This document shows positions 8,616 through 17,962 of a stretch of 44,731 nucleotides of DNA, one piece after another. The first letter of the stretch is position 1, and the number at the start of each line of letters is the position of its first letter. Both the position numbers and the translations under genes were made by a program. Source of the stretch: a bacterium (lineage in GTDB: Bacteria > Pseudomonadota > Gammaproteobacteria > Nevskiales > OUC007); the NCBI GenBank assembly GCA_018222345.1, contig JAAFAL010000009.1:1-44731 (forward strand), given 5' to 3'. The notes beneath the pieces are model-generated. The model saw only the letters and a list, made by a program, of their open reading frames with translations, ran no database searches and was not told where the DNA came from.

Positions 8616-9489
8616 CGTGCTGAATGTTACCGACAAACCACTGCAACGCGTTACCGTGATGTTCGGGCCGCCAGGCCAGATGCAGCGGGATGTCGCCGCG
8701 ATTGATCGCCACCTGCCGCTGCACCAGGTGGCCCGCCTGCAGATGCTGCGCCGCCAGACATTGGGGCAGGAAGCCCACGCCCAGGCCAGCGAGTTGTGCC
8801 GCAAGTTTGTCCGCCAGGCTGGGCAGGGCGAGGATCGGTTGCTCCGGTAAAAAACCACTGCTGCGGGCGCTAAGCCGGCGCGAGGTATCGGTGACCACAA
8901 TGGCGCGGTGCTCGCGCAGGCTGTCAATGCTGACTGGCTCGGGTATGTCGGCCAGTGGGTGGCCAGGCGCAACGACAAACACGAACTGCACCTCGCCCAG
9001 CGGTGCGGTGCGCAGCACCTGCCCCGACGGCACGTCGCCCGGCGCGCCCACGGCGAGGTCAGCGCGGTCATCAGCCAGCGCATCCCACGGCCCACCCAGC
9101 ACCTCGCGCAGCACGCGAATGCGCGTCTGGCCGTTGTCGGCATAGAAGCGCTGGATAATGGGCAGCAGCAGGTCGATGGGAATGATGTCATCGACGGCAA
9201 TGCGCAGCTCGGCCTCCCAACCGGTGGCGGCGCGGCGGGTGCTGGCTTCGAGGTCTTCGGCTGCAGCTAGCAGGTGGCGGCCGCGCTGTAGCAATTCCTG
9301 CCCGGCTGGCGTCAACGCAGCGCGGCGGCCCGAGCGGTCGAACAGCGCGACGCCCAGGTCGTCTTCAAGCTTGCGCACGGCGTAAGTCACCGCCGACGGC
9401 ACGCGGAACAGGGCCTCACCAGCCGCTGCGAAGCTGCCATGGCGGTCGATTGCATCGATCACCTGCAAGGCATCGAGGGTTAATCGCAT
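8584..9489 (-). CDS. LysR-family transcriptional regulator
   Basis: A 301-residue regulator. The N-terminal winged helix-turn-helix covers about residues 1-60 (LQVIDAIDRHGSFAAAGEALFRVPSAVTYAVRKLE). A linker helix and a periplasmic-binding-like effector domain follow. ATG at 9489 gives the normal family length; the frame upstream of it runs through the intergenic region. The gene is transcribed divergently from the pirin/FMN-reductase pair, and the 94-base spacer holds an AT-rich dyad. By the usual LysR arrangement it probably controls that pair. The inducer cannot be told from the sequence. Confidence 0.93.
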   Translation of the reverse strand: MRLTLDALQVIDAIDRHGSFAAAGEALFRVPSAVTYAVRKLEDDLGVALFDRSGRRAALTPAGQELLQRGRHLLAAAEDLEASTRRAATGWEAELRIAVDDIIPIDLLLPIIQRFYADNGQTRIRVLREVLGGPWDALADDRADLAVGAPGDVPSGQVLRTAPLGEVQFVFVVAPGHPLADIPEPVSIDSLREHRAIVVTDTSRRLSARSSGFLPEQPILALPSLADKLAAQLAGLGVGFLPQCLAAQHLQAGHLVQRQVAINRGDIPLHLAWRPEHHGNALQWFVGNIQHDEALQNYLAG

Positions 9490-9493
9490 GTTC

Positions 9494-9523
9494 AATATTT
9501 TTGATGTTATTGCGCCAAATATT
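9494..9523. promoter_or_regulatory. Putative LysR operator / divergent promoter
   Basis: The AT-rich spacer between the LysR gene and pirin holds inverted heptamers AATATTT (9494-9500) and AAATATT (9517-9523), 16 bases apart. It is the only AT-rich spot in the neighbourhood. Its position and symmetry fit an operator with overlapping divergent promoters, but the spacing is wider than the classic T-N11-A box. Confidence 0.4.
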
Positions 9524-9583
9524 CTACTGGATTGAACTACCAGCCGGCCATACATTACTGGCCTACCGCAACGGAGCAAGCCC

Positions 9584-10288
9584 ATGTTGGAGTACCGCCC
9601 CGCCGCCCAGCGCGGCCATGTCAGCCACGGTTGGCTGAACAGCCACCACAGTTTTTCGTTTGCCAGCTACTACAACCCGGCGCGCATGGGCGTGTCCGAC
9701 CTGCGGGTGCTCAACGACGACATCATTGCCCCCGGCGGCGGTTTTCCGATGCATGGCCATCAAGACATGGAAATACTCACCTACGTGCTGGGCGGCGCGC
9801 TGGAGCACAGCGACAGCATGGGCAACCGCGATGTTGTGCGCCCCGGCGAAATCCAGTTGATGCGCGCCGGTAGCGGCGTGCGCCATAGCGAGGCCAATGC
9901 GTCTGCGACTGAGCCCGTGCATCTGCTGCAAATCTGGATTGAGCCCGCACACAGCGGCGCGACGCCCGGCTATGCCCAAACCATGCTGGACGCCGATGCG
10001 CTGCGCGAAGGTTTTGTCGAGATCGCCGGCCAGGCGCATGCCGTGCAGATTGACCAGGATGTGCGCATGCTGGCAGCGTGGCCACGGGCGGGGTCAAACC
10101 ACGCCACCGGGCTGGACATCGCCCGGCAGTATTACCTGCACCTAGCCACCGGCAGCGTGGAAGCCTACGGCCAGGCGCTGGAGGCCGGCGATGCCTTGGT
10201 GTTGCGCAACGAGGCTGTGCTGCAGATCACCGCGCAGGCCGACAGCCAGGTGTTGTTGTTCGACCTACGGCCATCGGAGGCACAGTAA
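9584..10288 (+). CDS. Pirin family protein (YhhW-like bicupin)
   Basis: A 234-residue bicupin. The metal ligands of the N-terminal cupin are visible: His57 and His59 in PMHGHQDMEIL, and His101 and Glu103 in GVRHSEAN. Bacterial pirins such as YhhW have quercetin 2,3-dioxygenase activity in vitro and are linked to redox or quinone stress. The N-terminal RGHVSHGWLNSHHSFSFA stretch is typical. The stop overlaps the ATG of the next gene in TAATG, so translation of the FMN reductase is coupled. The divergent LysR regulator probably controls both. Confidence 0.92.
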   Translation: MLEYRPAAQRGHVSHGWLNSHHSFSFASYYNPARMGVSDLRVLNDDIIAPGGGFPMHGHQDMEILTYVLGGALEHSDSMGNRDVVRPGEIQLMRAGSGVRHSEANASATEPVHLLQIWIEPAHSGATPGYAQTMLDADALREGFVEIAGQAHAVQIDQDVRMLAAWPRAGSNHATGLDIARQYYLHLATGSVEAYGQALEAGDALVLRNEAVLQITAQADSQVLLFDLRPSEAQ

Positions 10289-10914
10289 TGATTGAGCTCG
10301 CCAACACCCTGCTGGTGCGCTACACACCGCGCACCGGCTCACGCACGGCACGGCTGGTCGATCATGCACTTGAACGGCTCGGTGGCCCCGTCGCCGAACT
10401 CGACCTCGCCGTCACCGAACCTGAGTTGTTCGACAGCCGCCGGATTGACGCCTACACCCAGCGCAACTACGGCGGGCAACCGCTGGACGCCGACCAGGCC
10501 GCCGCCATGGCACAAATGGACGCATTCACGCAGCAAGTCATTGACGCGCGGCAGGTGGTCCTGGCGTTCCCGGTGTACAACTTCTCCGTGCCGGGTGCCG
10601 TGAAGGCATGGATTGATGCGGTGGTGCAAAAAAACCGCACATGGACCATCAACGGTGGCAACTACACCGGGCTAATGCAGGGCCGCCGCGCCCTTGTCAT
10701 TGCCACTGCCGGCGGGCCGCTGAGCGGTGACTTCGCCCACCTCGACCACGCTGTATCACTGGCGCGCAAACAGTTCGAGTTTATGGGTTTCGACCGCACC
10801 GACACCGTGCTAGCCGAGCGCATCAACGCCGAGCCCGACAAGGCCGATGATGCGCTGGCGGCGGCGCGGCGCAGCATCGCGGCGGTGATCGACACCTGGA
10901 ACAGTGCCGATTGA
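10288..10914 (+). CDS. NAD(P)H-dependent FMN oxidoreductase (AzoR/flavodoxin-like fold)
   Basis: A 208-residue flavodoxin-fold enzyme. VLAFPVYNFSVPGAVKAWIDAV is the FMN-binding loop region seen in AzoR and related NAD(P)H quinone/azo reductases, and ALVIATAGGPLSG follows as the next flavin-contact strand. These enzymes make two-electron reductions of quinones or azo compounds in the cytoplasm. ATG at 10288 overlaps the pirin stop by one base; the frame upstream of it is a shadow. Pairing with a pirin under a LysR regulator suggests a response to quinones or flavonoid-like compounds. Confidence 0.88.
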   Translation: MIELANTLLVRYTPRTGSRTARLVDHALERLGGPVAELDLAVTEPELFDSRRIDAYTQRNYGGQPLDADQAAAMAQMDAFTQQVIDARQVVLAFPVYNFSVPGAVKAWIDAVVQKNRTWTINGGNYTGLMQGRRALVIATAGGPLSGDFAHLDHAVSLARKQFEFMGFDRTDTVLAERINAEPDKADDALAAARRSIAAVIDTWNSAD

Positions 10915-10988
10915 ATCGCCCCGCACTGGCTCGGGCGCAGCCGCGCTTGTAGGCTAGGCCACACACCCACCAAGCAAGGCTGGCCTCC

Positions 10989-12494
10989 GTGTCGCAGCCA
11001 CCCGAATTGCCCGGCGAAGACGGCCTGGGCCTGGCGCAACTGATCCGCGATGGCCAGCTCAGCGCCACCGAGGCGCTGGACATTGCCATCGCCCGCGCCG
11101 AAGCGCTCAACCCGGCGCTGAATGCCATCATCCGGCCGATGTATGACGAAGCGCGCGCCACACTGGCGGCAGGCGTGCCAGACGGACCGTTCGCCGGCGT
11201 GCCATTTCTGATCAAGGACTTGCTCAGCGACTACAAAGGCGTGCCGACAACCTGCGGCAGCCGGCTGATGCAAGACTTTGTGCCGCAGTGGGACAGCGAA
11301 CTGGTCGCCCGCTACAAGCGCGCCGGGCTGGTGATTTTTGGCAAGACCAACACGCCGGAATTCGGCCTGACCCCGTTCACCGAGCCCGAACTACACGGCC
11401 CCACGCGCAACCCCTGGAACCTTGAGAAAACCCCGGGCGGCAGCAGTGGCGGCAGCGGCGCTGCAGTGGCGGCGCGCATTGTGCACATGGCTGGCGGCGG
11501 TGATGGCGGCGGCTCGATCCGCATCCCGGCCAGTTGTTGCGGCATTGTTGGCCTCAAACCCAGCCGCGGCCGCAACCCCACCGGGCCAGTCAATGGCGAC
11601 ATGTGGTTTGGCGCCGTGGCCGAGCACCCGCTAACCGTCAGCGTACGCGACACCGCGGCTTTGCTGGACGCCTGCGCCGGGCCGGAAGTTGGCCCGCTGC
11701 GGCATGCCCCCGAACCCGCACAACCCTGGCTCAAAAGCCTCGACACGCCGGTGCGCCCGCTGAAGATTGCGATGACCACCGAGCCGATGCTGGGCGACAC
11801 CATGCACAGCCAATGCGTCGCCGGCGCCGAGGAAACCGCACGCAAACTGCAAGACCTCGGGCATACGGTCGAGTTGGCAGCCTCGCCCATCGACAAGGCG
11901 GCGATGATGCACGCCTTTGTCGTCATGCTGGTGTGCAACACCGCGGCCGAACTGGATGCCAGCGCCGCCGCGGCCGGCCAGAAGCTCACGCGTGACAAGG
12001 TCGAGCCCAACACTTGGGCACTCGCCAAACTGGGCCGGGTTTATAGCGGCCCCGAACTGACCGCAGCACTGGCAGAACTGCAACGGCAAACCCGCAAGGT
12101 TGGCCAGTTCATGCAGGGCTACGACGCCTGGCTGACGCCAACGCTGTCGCGCCCGCCGTTCACCATCGGCGACCTGCAACTCAGCGGCGGCGATGCGGTC
12201 GGTGTTGCCGCACTCGGCCGTCTGCCGCTGGCCGGCATTGCCAAGCGCAGCGGCCTGCTCGACCAAATTGCTGCCGACAGCCTGGCGTTCATCCCCAACA
12301 CGCCGGTATCGAATGTCACCGGCCAGCCGTCGATCTCGCTGCCGCTGTTCGAGAGCGCCGCGGGCCTGCCCATCGGTATGATGTTCACCGGCCAGTTCGG
12401 CGACGAAACCACGCTGCTGCAACTGGCACGGCAACTGGAACAAGCCCACCCCTGGGCCAACAAACGTCCACCGGTGGCGGGCGCGAGTCAATAA
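10989..12494 (+). CDS. Amidase (amidase-signature family)
   Basis: A 501-residue amidase. The Ser-cisSer-Lys triad is visible: Lys76 in PFLIKDLLSD, cis-Ser152 in GGSSGGSGAA and nucleophile Ser176 in GGGSIRIPAS. Length and motifs resemble NylA/aryl-acylamidase-type enzymes more than GatA, and there is no gatB or gatC nearby. It hydrolyses amide bonds of an unknown small molecule. The start is GTG at 10989, 74 bases after the FMN reductase, with AAGG upstream. It is probably the first gene of a short run with the MAPEG and SanA-like genes. Confidence 0.9.
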   Translation: MSQPPELPGEDGLGLAQLIRDGQLSATEALDIAIARAEALNPALNAIIRPMYDEARATLAAGVPDGPFAGVPFLIKDLLSDYKGVPTTCGSRLMQDFVPQWDSELVARYKRAGLVIFGKTNTPEFGLTPFTEPELHGPTRNPWNLEKTPGGSSGGSGAAVAARIVHMAGGGDGGGSIRIPASCCGIVGLKPSRGRNPTGPVNGDMWFGAVAEHPLTVSVRDTAALLDACAGPEVGPLRHAPEPAQPWLKSLDTPVRPLKIAMTTEPMLGDTMHSQCVAGAEETARKLQDLGHTVELAASPIDKAAMMHAFVVMLVCNTAAELDASAAAAGQKLTRDKVEPNTWALAKLGRVYSGPELTAALAELQRQTRKVGQFMQGYDAWLTPTLSRPPFTIGDLQLSGGDAVGVAALGRLPLAGIAKRSGLLDQIAADSLAFIPNTPVSNVTGQPSISLPLFESAAGLPIGMMFTGQFGDETTLLQLARQLEQAHPWANKRPPVAGASQ

Positions 12495-12511
12495 CCAACA
12501 AGGAACTACTT

Positions 12512-12922
12512 ATGGCAACTTCAATTTGCGCGCTGCTGGGCTTTGCCGCCCTCACCCTGCTGCTGCCCTTCATCGTCGTCAACGCCCGTGCATTGGAGAT
12601 CGTCACCGGCAAGAACCCGGCTAACGCCTGGGGCCGCGACAAGAACACGCCGCGCCCGCCGTTCATCCTGCGGCTGGAGCACGCCCACGCCAACTGCATC
12701 GAAAACCTTGTGGTGTTCGCCGCCATCGTGCTCGCCGCTGCGGCGCTGGGCAAAAGTGCTGCCATCGATGCTGCGGCGCTCTTTGTGTTGTATGCCCGGG
12801 TCGGCCAGATTGTTACCCATGCCATCAGCACCAATCAGGTTGCGGTGCTCATCCGCGCCACGTTCTACTTTGTGCAATTGGTTCTCATGGCCTGGATGCT
12901 TTACAGCCTGATGGCAGGCTGA
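12512..12922 (+). CDS. MAPEG family membrane protein
   Basis: A 136-residue protein with four hydrophobic segments. It carries the MAPEG-type motif around RLEHAHANCIENLVVFAA, where the E-N-x-x-x-F pattern corresponds to the glutathione-binding helix of eukaryotic members. Bacterial MAPEG proteins are mostly uncharacterised; some have glutathione transferase activity. A clear AAGGAAC ribosome site precedes ATG at 12512, 17 bases after the amidase stop, so the two genes are likely cotranscribed. Confidence 0.88.
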   Translation: MATSICALLGFAALTLLLPFIVVNARALEIVTGKNPANAWGRDKNTPRPPFILRLEHAHANCIENLVVFAAIVLAAAALGKSAAIDAAALFVLYARVGQIVTHAISTNQVAVLIRATFYFVQLVLMAWMLYSLMAG

Positions 12923-12934
12923 CCGCTACCGATT

Positions 12935-13588
12935 TTGCGCGCGCTCATCGGCCTTTCGGCCGCGGCCTTTGCCGCCGCGGCGCTGCTGGTGATTGCCTGC
13001 AACTGGTGGGTGATCGCCAGCACAGAATCGCGGGTGACCGACCGCGCCGACGACCTGCCCGACAATGCCGTGGGCTTGGTGCTGGGCACCAGCCCATGGG
13101 CAGCCGGCGGTAGTGCCAATGCCCATTTTGCCGGCCGCATAGAAACCGCTGCGGCGCTGTATGCCAGTGGCAAGGTCAAGCACTTGCTGTTGTCAGGCGC
13201 CAACCCCAGCGAGCGCTACAACGAACCCAAAGCCATGGCCGCCGCGCTCAAACAACGTGGCGTTCCGGCCAACGCAATGACACTGGACTTCGCCGGCTTT
13301 CGCACCCTCGACTCACTGGTGCGTGCTCGCGCCGTGTTCGACCTGCAGCAACTCACCATCATCACCCAGCGCTACCACGGCTACCGCGCCATATTCATTG
13401 CCCAGCGCCGGGGCATGGATGCCGTGGCAATCGCCGCGCCGACCATCCCCGAAGTCGTGCGCTCGCGCCGCACCGAAATCCGTGAAGTGTTTGCACGGGT
13501 GAAAGTGGTGCTCGACCTGTTTTTGACGCGCAAGCAGCCGAAGTTTTTGGGGGAGGTTGAGCCAATTCGGGTTGAGGATGAATCGTAG
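12935..13588 (+). CDS. SanA/YdcF-like DUF218 protein
   Basis: A 217-residue protein with an N-terminal membrane anchor (LSAAAFAAAALLVIACNWW) and a DUF218 domain. Visible motifs are VGLVLGTSPWA, HLLLSGANPSE, and TLDFAGFRTLDSLVRARAVF followed by ITQRYHGYRAIFIA. SanA-type members are inner-membrane proteins with a periplasmic domain linked to envelope integrity and vancomycin resistance at high temperature. The start is TTG at 12935, 12 bases after the MAPEG stop. Family assignment is good; substrate is unknown. Confidence 0.88.
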   Translation: MRALIGLSAAAFAAAALLVIACNWWVIASTESRVTDRADDLPDNAVGLVLGTSPWAAGGSANAHFAGRIETAAALYASGKVKHLLLSGANPSERYNEPKAMAAALKQRGVPANAMTLDFAGFRTLDSLVRARAVFDLQQLTIITQRYHGYRAIFIAQRRGMDAVAIAAPTIPEVVRSRRTEIREVFARVKVVLDLFLTRKQPKFLGEVEPIRVEDES

Positions 13589-13665
13589 TCGTTTGCTTTG
13601 GTTCGCGTATTGACTTGCGTTGGTTGCGCCGCTTGCCACAGCAACCACTTACCAACGTCCATAAG

Positions 13666-13690
13666 AAAAGGGGGCCGTTGGCCCCCTTTT
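13666..13690. terminator. Bidirectional rho-independent terminator
   Basis: A perfect 11-bp stem (AAAAGGGGGCC / GGCCCCCTTTT) with a 3-base loop, flanked by A and T runs on both sides. It lies between the convergent SanA-like gene and the DUF1302 gene, so it can end transcription from both directions. Confidence 0.9.
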
Positions 13691-13714
13691 CATCCCCTAC
13701 CCCGCTCGATGGGG

Positions 13715-15541
13715 CTAGAAGCTGTACCGAATGAATGCACTCGCGTGATCGCGGTCGCTCAGCAGGTTGAACACCCCAGCACCCGAGAACTGGGTGTAGG
13801 TCAGGCCCACTTCCAGGTTGCTGAGATAACGCGCATTGAAGCCCACGTTGAGCTGCTTGCGGTCTTCAACAAAGTTAGTCAGCGGTGTTGGCGAGGTGCC
13901 ATCAATATCATGCGTCCAGCGCACGAACGGCTCGACCACGAAGCGGTTGAACACGTTGTTGTAGGTCAGGCGCATGGCGGCGATGTAACCGTAGCTGGTC
14001 TCGGTTGGGTAGCCGCCTTGTTGCTGTGGCACGCCCAGAGCTGCGGCGGTACCGGCATCGCCCGGCAGGTAGGTGCCCGGGCCTTCGTAGCGTAGTTCGC
14101 TCTCTTCGGGGAAGTCCGACACCGACATGCCGGCCACTTCCAGCAAGAACAATTGCTGGTCAGAGCCCAGCCAGTTCCACGGGCCGAAGATCTTCGTCAG
14201 GCCAATATCGAACTGGGTGACGTCGTGGCGGCGGAAGCCGACAATCTCGCGCCCCAGCACCGATGCCTGCGCGGGCGCAACCTGGCTGGGTTGGCCTAGG
14301 CCGGCCAGCAACAATTCGACATCGTCGATTTGCAGCGGCTGGTCTTGCTTGACACTCACCTCGCCCTGCAGGGCAAGTTCCCAGAAGATGGAGGTGTTGA
14401 AGCTCATGCCGTAGAGCTTGATGTCTTCCGGATACGTCACGAAGAACCGAGCGGCACTCGCATTGGCAGACAGGTTCGGACGCCCGATACCCGAGAACAG
14501 CGGCAAACGGCTGTGGTAGTTGGCGCCGTAAAAGCTGACATCGGCGTCGTTGAGCCACGGCACGAAGAAGCGTAGCGCGCCACCGAACTGGCCTTCGTCA
14601 TCCGGCTCGCGGTCGGGGTCACGCGGAATGGCGGCACCGAACGGCACGCACTGGCTGCCGTCCGAGCAGACGGTGAACGGTGCGGCGTTTTCAGGTGCCC
14701 GGCCAAAACCAAGCTGCGCTGCCGTGCCACCAATGGCCGCAAAGTCATTCGTCGCCAGGAAGGTGCCCGATGGGTCAGGCAGCGTCGCCCGCCACTTCCA
14801 TTGGTAGAACAACTCGGCGTTGATGGTGTCGGTCAACTCAATTGACGCCCAAGCCATCGGCACTGGGCGAAACAGTTCTTCAACCAGGAAGCCAGGCACA
14901 CGTGCCTGCGCCGCATCAATGGCCAGGATGCTGTTCAGGCCATTGAGCACAAACGTGCTCTCGCCCCAGTTCAGCACCTGGTTACCAACGCGGAAGCTCA
15001 TGTAGCGCCCCAGCACGTCGAAGTCGCCAAACACGTAAAGGTCGAGGATGTCGCCATCGTTGCCGACGTGGTCTTCAACCGCCTCACGCTTGCGCATCAA
15101 GTCTTCGGCGTTGGCCGTACGGGTCGGTGGGCCTTGGTGGTCGGCCGGGTCGAAATACGGCTCGTCTTTCAAAATCCAGTCAATCAGATAACTGGCGCGG
15201 GCAAACAAGCCCACATTGCCGTAGTTGATGTTGAGTTCAGTCGTGGCTTTTACCGGCGCGGCAAACAGCTCGTTCTTGTCAACAAGCAGGTTGCCGTCGT
15301 CGCCATTGGTCGAGAACGCACGCCCCGGTGTGCCGTCGGCCGTGGTGTTGGCCTGGCCGATCAGGTTCGGGTCCTGGTCTTCCAGGCGAACGCCCACACC
15401 CGCCGACACGGTGGTGTCGAGTCGTATTTCAACGCCGTTGTCGAGGCTGAAGGTCTCCGCTTGCGCGGTGCCAGCCAACAAAAGGCCGCCTAAGGCCGCA
15501 AGCAATCCGCTGCGGCGCGACAGTGTATAAATCCTTGTCAT
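13715..15541 (-). CDS. DUF1302 family outer-membrane protein
   Basis: A 608-residue protein with a signal peptide (LLAALGGLLLAGTAQA), aromatic-rich beta-strand sequence and a C-terminal SAFIRYSF, the terminal Phe expected of an outer-membrane barrel. Family landmarks include RVGNQVLNWGESTFVLNGLNSI and the GFRRHDVTQFDIGLTKIFG region. DUF1302 proteins are found beside DUF1329 proteins or lipases and are thought to form channels for hydrophobic compounds. An AAGGAG ribosome site precedes ATG at 15541, 18 bases after the lipase stop, so the two are almost surely one operon. Confidence 0.92.
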   Translation of the reverse strand: MTRIYTLSRRSGLLAALGGLLLAGTAQAETFSLDNGVEIRLDTTVSAGVGVRLEDQDPNLIGQANTTADGTPGRAFSTNGDDGNLLVDKNELFAAPVKATTELNINYGNVGLFARASYLIDWILKDEPYFDPADHQGPPTRTANAEDLMRKREAVEDHVGNDGDILDLYVFGDFDVLGRYMSFRVGNQVLNWGESTFVLNGLNSILAIDAAQARVPGFLVEELFRPVPMAWASIELTDTINAELFYQWKWRATLPDPSGTFLATNDFAAIGGTAAQLGFGRAPENAAPFTVCSDGSQCVPFGAAIPRDPDREPDDEGQFGGALRFFVPWLNDADVSFYGANYHSRLPLFSGIGRPNLSANASAARFFVTYPEDIKLYGMSFNTSIFWELALQGEVSVKQDQPLQIDDVELLLAGLGQPSQVAPAQASVLGREIVGFRRHDVTQFDIGLTKIFGPWNWLGSDQQLFLLEVAGMSVSDFPEESELRYEGPGTYLPGDAGTAAALGVPQQQGGYPTETSYGYIAAMRLTYNNVFNRFVVEPFVRWTHDIDGTSPTPLTNFVEDRKQLNVGFNARYLSNLEVGLTYTQFSGAGVFNLLSDRDHASAFIRYSF

Positions 15542-15559
15542 CGTCGTCTCCTTGCTTGC

Positions 15560-17809
15560 TTATTGAGTTTTGCCGGCGGCGGCGGGCGGCGGCGGGCAGT
15601 TTTGCCCGATAGGCAAACAGGTACCGGCTGATGCCTGGAAGTTGACAATCTCGCCCTGAATCTCTGTGGTCGCTGCCAGCGAAGCCGTCGGGTCGAGAAT
15701 TGAACTGTGTCCGCCTTCGGATAGCACCGTCACAGCACGCACACCGTTCATGGTGTCCACCCGTATGTCGGTCGTTACTCCCGGGGTGACCGGAATGACT
15801 TCCAGCCCCATCGCAGCGGCCAATGGATCAGTCCCTGACAGCGGGCCAGGAATAGTCACCAAGTGGTTGCGTGCGGTGGTTGGGCCAGCCGGCACATTGT
15901 TCGGCACAACCTGGTCGCCATCGACCGAGATCATGTGCATCGGATGGTTGGCCGTGGCTGCCATTGCGTAGTTGATCGGGTCGCCGTCGTCGGCCACCAG
16001 ATGTGCAAAGCGCAGGAAGGTCTCGAAGGTGTCGCCACCTTCGTTGAAGCCGGCGGCTGCCAAGCCCGCTGCGACCACAGGGCCAAAGTTCAGCGAACCA
16101 TCCAGCAGCTTGGGAATGCCACCGCCGGGGTTGGCCAGGCTGTATGGGCCGATGTTGGTATCAACACCCGCCAGGGTGCCGCCAACAATGCCGCCCAAGG
16201 AATGGCCTACGAAGCCCACTCGGCTGGTATCAACATCGGTGGCTGCATTGCCATCCAGGTTGAGCGCACCCAATGAAGCGTTCAACTGCAACAGGTCGGC
16301 AACCGACTGGCGCAAGTTGTCACGCGCAGTGACCAAGCTGGCCAGGTTCAGGTAGTGCGTGCCCGAGGCGTCAGGCGTGCCATCGGGGCCGGGGGCACCC
16401 GTCGCATTGTTGACATAGTCAACGTCGAAGGTGCGTTCGCTAACCATCGGCACGCGCAGGCAGCCTGCTGTTCCCACCTCGCATGGCGCTACGCCGTGCA
16501 GCGGGTGGTCGATGGCAATGGCCAGCCGCCCCGCTTGGGCCAAAGCTGGCGCTATGGCAAACAGGTTGCTGCGGTTTTGCGTGATGCCATGCTGGAAGAT
16601 CGTTACCGGCCAGCCACCAGCGGGCTGCGTAGCGCCGCTGCTGGCATTGGGCACTGTGACCAGCACGGGAATGCGTTGTGTTGATTGCTCAACCGGAACC
16701 GGGAAGCAGGTGGTTGTGCTGACGCTGGGCTGCGCGGTTTGCCCGTCAGGCAGCGTGGCCCCGGTGGCGAACGCGCCGCAAGGCACTTGACCCAGGAAGC
16801 TCGCACCAAAGTCGATGTCTCCCATCTCCGTGCTCGCCTGCCAGAACGTATTCAGTGGCGCAGTGGGGTTTGCCTCGCTCGGCAGTTGCCCGTAATACGA
16901 CACGTCAATGAACCCGGCATAAATGTCGGCTATCGGAGGCAGGCCCAAGCCCAAATCTCCGGTATTGAGGTTGCGCGTGCCACCCATGCCGTCCGAGGTA
17001 GGAACTGGCTGCACACCCAGGGTTGTCGGCGCAATGTTGTCGCGGATCGCGGCCAAAGTTTTACCGATGCTTTGCGTGGTAAACGGCCAAGCCAGGATTA
17101 ATGATGCGGGGCTGATGCCGGCAGCCTCCAGGCCTTCCACCGTGGGGCGGATGATCTGGCTGCGCAGCGTCTCCAGCGTGGCGCGTTGGCCGGCAGTCAA
17201 GAAGTCGAGGATCGGCGCCGTCTGGTCTTCAACTGGCGTTGCGCTGGCGGCCACCTGAAACTGCTCGGATGGCAGCGCGTTCTCACCCGCGTCATTAGCC
17301 AGCGCACGGGTCAGCGCCACAACGTAGCGCGTCTCGGGCATCAACGGCTTTAGCGGTTGGATCAGTAGGCGCGTGCGCTTTTCATTAATCGGCACGCCGT
17401 CGGCGTCGTCCAGCGCCGGATAGCCCTGCACCACGTAATCGGTGCCGGGGATCAGCGGCATGCCGGTTGCCGTGTTGACGACGATGACGCCCTGGCCGTT
17501 GTTGGCAGTAGCCAAGTCAACAAAACCCACCAGGTCGGTAAAGATTGGCGCGGAGGTTGACCAGCCATCGACAAAATTGGCTTGATCGACGAACGGCGCG
17601 TTACGCGTGTTGGGCACGTTCAGCGTCGGGTCGTTGAACCCGGCGAAAAACGCGTCGAACGGCAGGGGCACGATGACGCTGGTCAGCGACGTCGGGTCGA
17701 ACAGGGACACGGGCGCGGTTTGCAGTTGTTGTTGCTCGGCGCTTTCGTCAACGCTGCAAGCAGACAACAAAACCAAGCAGACCGCACCACACAGGGCACG
17801 CTTGAACAT
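15560..17809 (-). CDS. VolA/Pla-1-like lipoprotein lipase
   Basis: A 749-residue lipoprotein. A hydrophobic signal ends in the lipobox LSAC (Cys18), followed by Ser and Val rather than Asp, which fits outer-membrane sorting. The N-terminal domain resembles the 'bacterial virulence factor lipase' N-terminal region (PFDAFFAG, NFVDGWSTSAPI). The C-terminal half is an alpha/beta hydrolase with nucleophile elbow GHSLG and likely catalytic His in GGHSSILDP. VolA of Vibrio is a surface lysophospholipase that frees fatty acids from lysophosphatidylcholine. ATG at 17809 has AGGAG upstream; the frame start at 17827 would precede the ribosome site. It is cotranscribed with DUF1302. Confidence 0.9.
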   Translation of the reverse strand: MFKRALCGAVCLVLLSACSVDESAEQQQLQTAPVSLFDPTSLTSVIVPLPFDAFFAGFNDPTLNVPNTRNAPFVDQANFVDGWSTSAPIFTDLVGFVDLATANNGQGVIVVNTATGMPLIPGTDYVVQGYPALDDADGVPINEKRTRLLIQPLKPLMPETRYVVALTRALANDAGENALPSEQFQVAASATPVEDQTAPILDFLTAGQRATLETLRSQIIRPTVEGLEAAGISPASLILAWPFTTQSIGKTLAAIRDNIAPTTLGVQPVPTSDGMGGTRNLNTGDLGLGLPPIADIYAGFIDVSYYGQLPSEANPTAPLNTFWQASTEMGDIDFGASFLGQVPCGAFATGATLPDGQTAQPSVSTTTCFPVPVEQSTQRIPVLVTVPNASSGATQPAGGWPVTIFQHGITQNRSNLFAIAPALAQAGRLAIAIDHPLHGVAPCEVGTAGCLRVPMVSERTFDVDYVNNATGAPGPDGTPDASGTHYLNLASLVTARDNLRQSVADLLQLNASLGALNLDGNAATDVDTSRVGFVGHSLGGIVGGTLAGVDTNIGPYSLANPGGGIPKLLDGSLNFGPVVAAGLAAAGFNEGGDTFETFLRFAHLVADDGDPINYAMAATANHPMHMISVDGDQVVPNNVPAGPTTARNHLVTIPGPLSGTDPLAAAMGLEVIPVTPGVTTDIRVDTMNGVRAVTVLSEGGHSSILDPTASLAATTEIQGEIVNFQASAGTCLPIGQNCPPPPAAAGKTQ

Positions 17810-17962
17810 GTGAACTCCTCTATGCACAACCCCAATACGGGGGAATCGTTTCGAACTCTTACGGTTCGGATGACGTCACGATGACATAGAGTGCGTGAAG
17901 CCAGCGTGAACAAGAAGCCACTGTTTTTATTGGGATTTGCTGACCAAAAATTAGCCCGTTTT
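17810..17962. other. Upstream region of the lipase gene
   Basis: This 153-base spacer between the glpD stop and the lipase start is more AT-rich than its surroundings. It contains the palindrome TGACGTCA at 17870-17877 or close by, and a repeated TTCACGC motif. It probably holds the lipase promoter. I found no sigma-54 signature and could not assign a regulator. Confidence 0.4.

Noticed and set aside
11631..12491. 286-codon frame antisense to the amidase
   Set aside because: The amidase triad and full-length similarity are on the plus strand, so this is a shadow.
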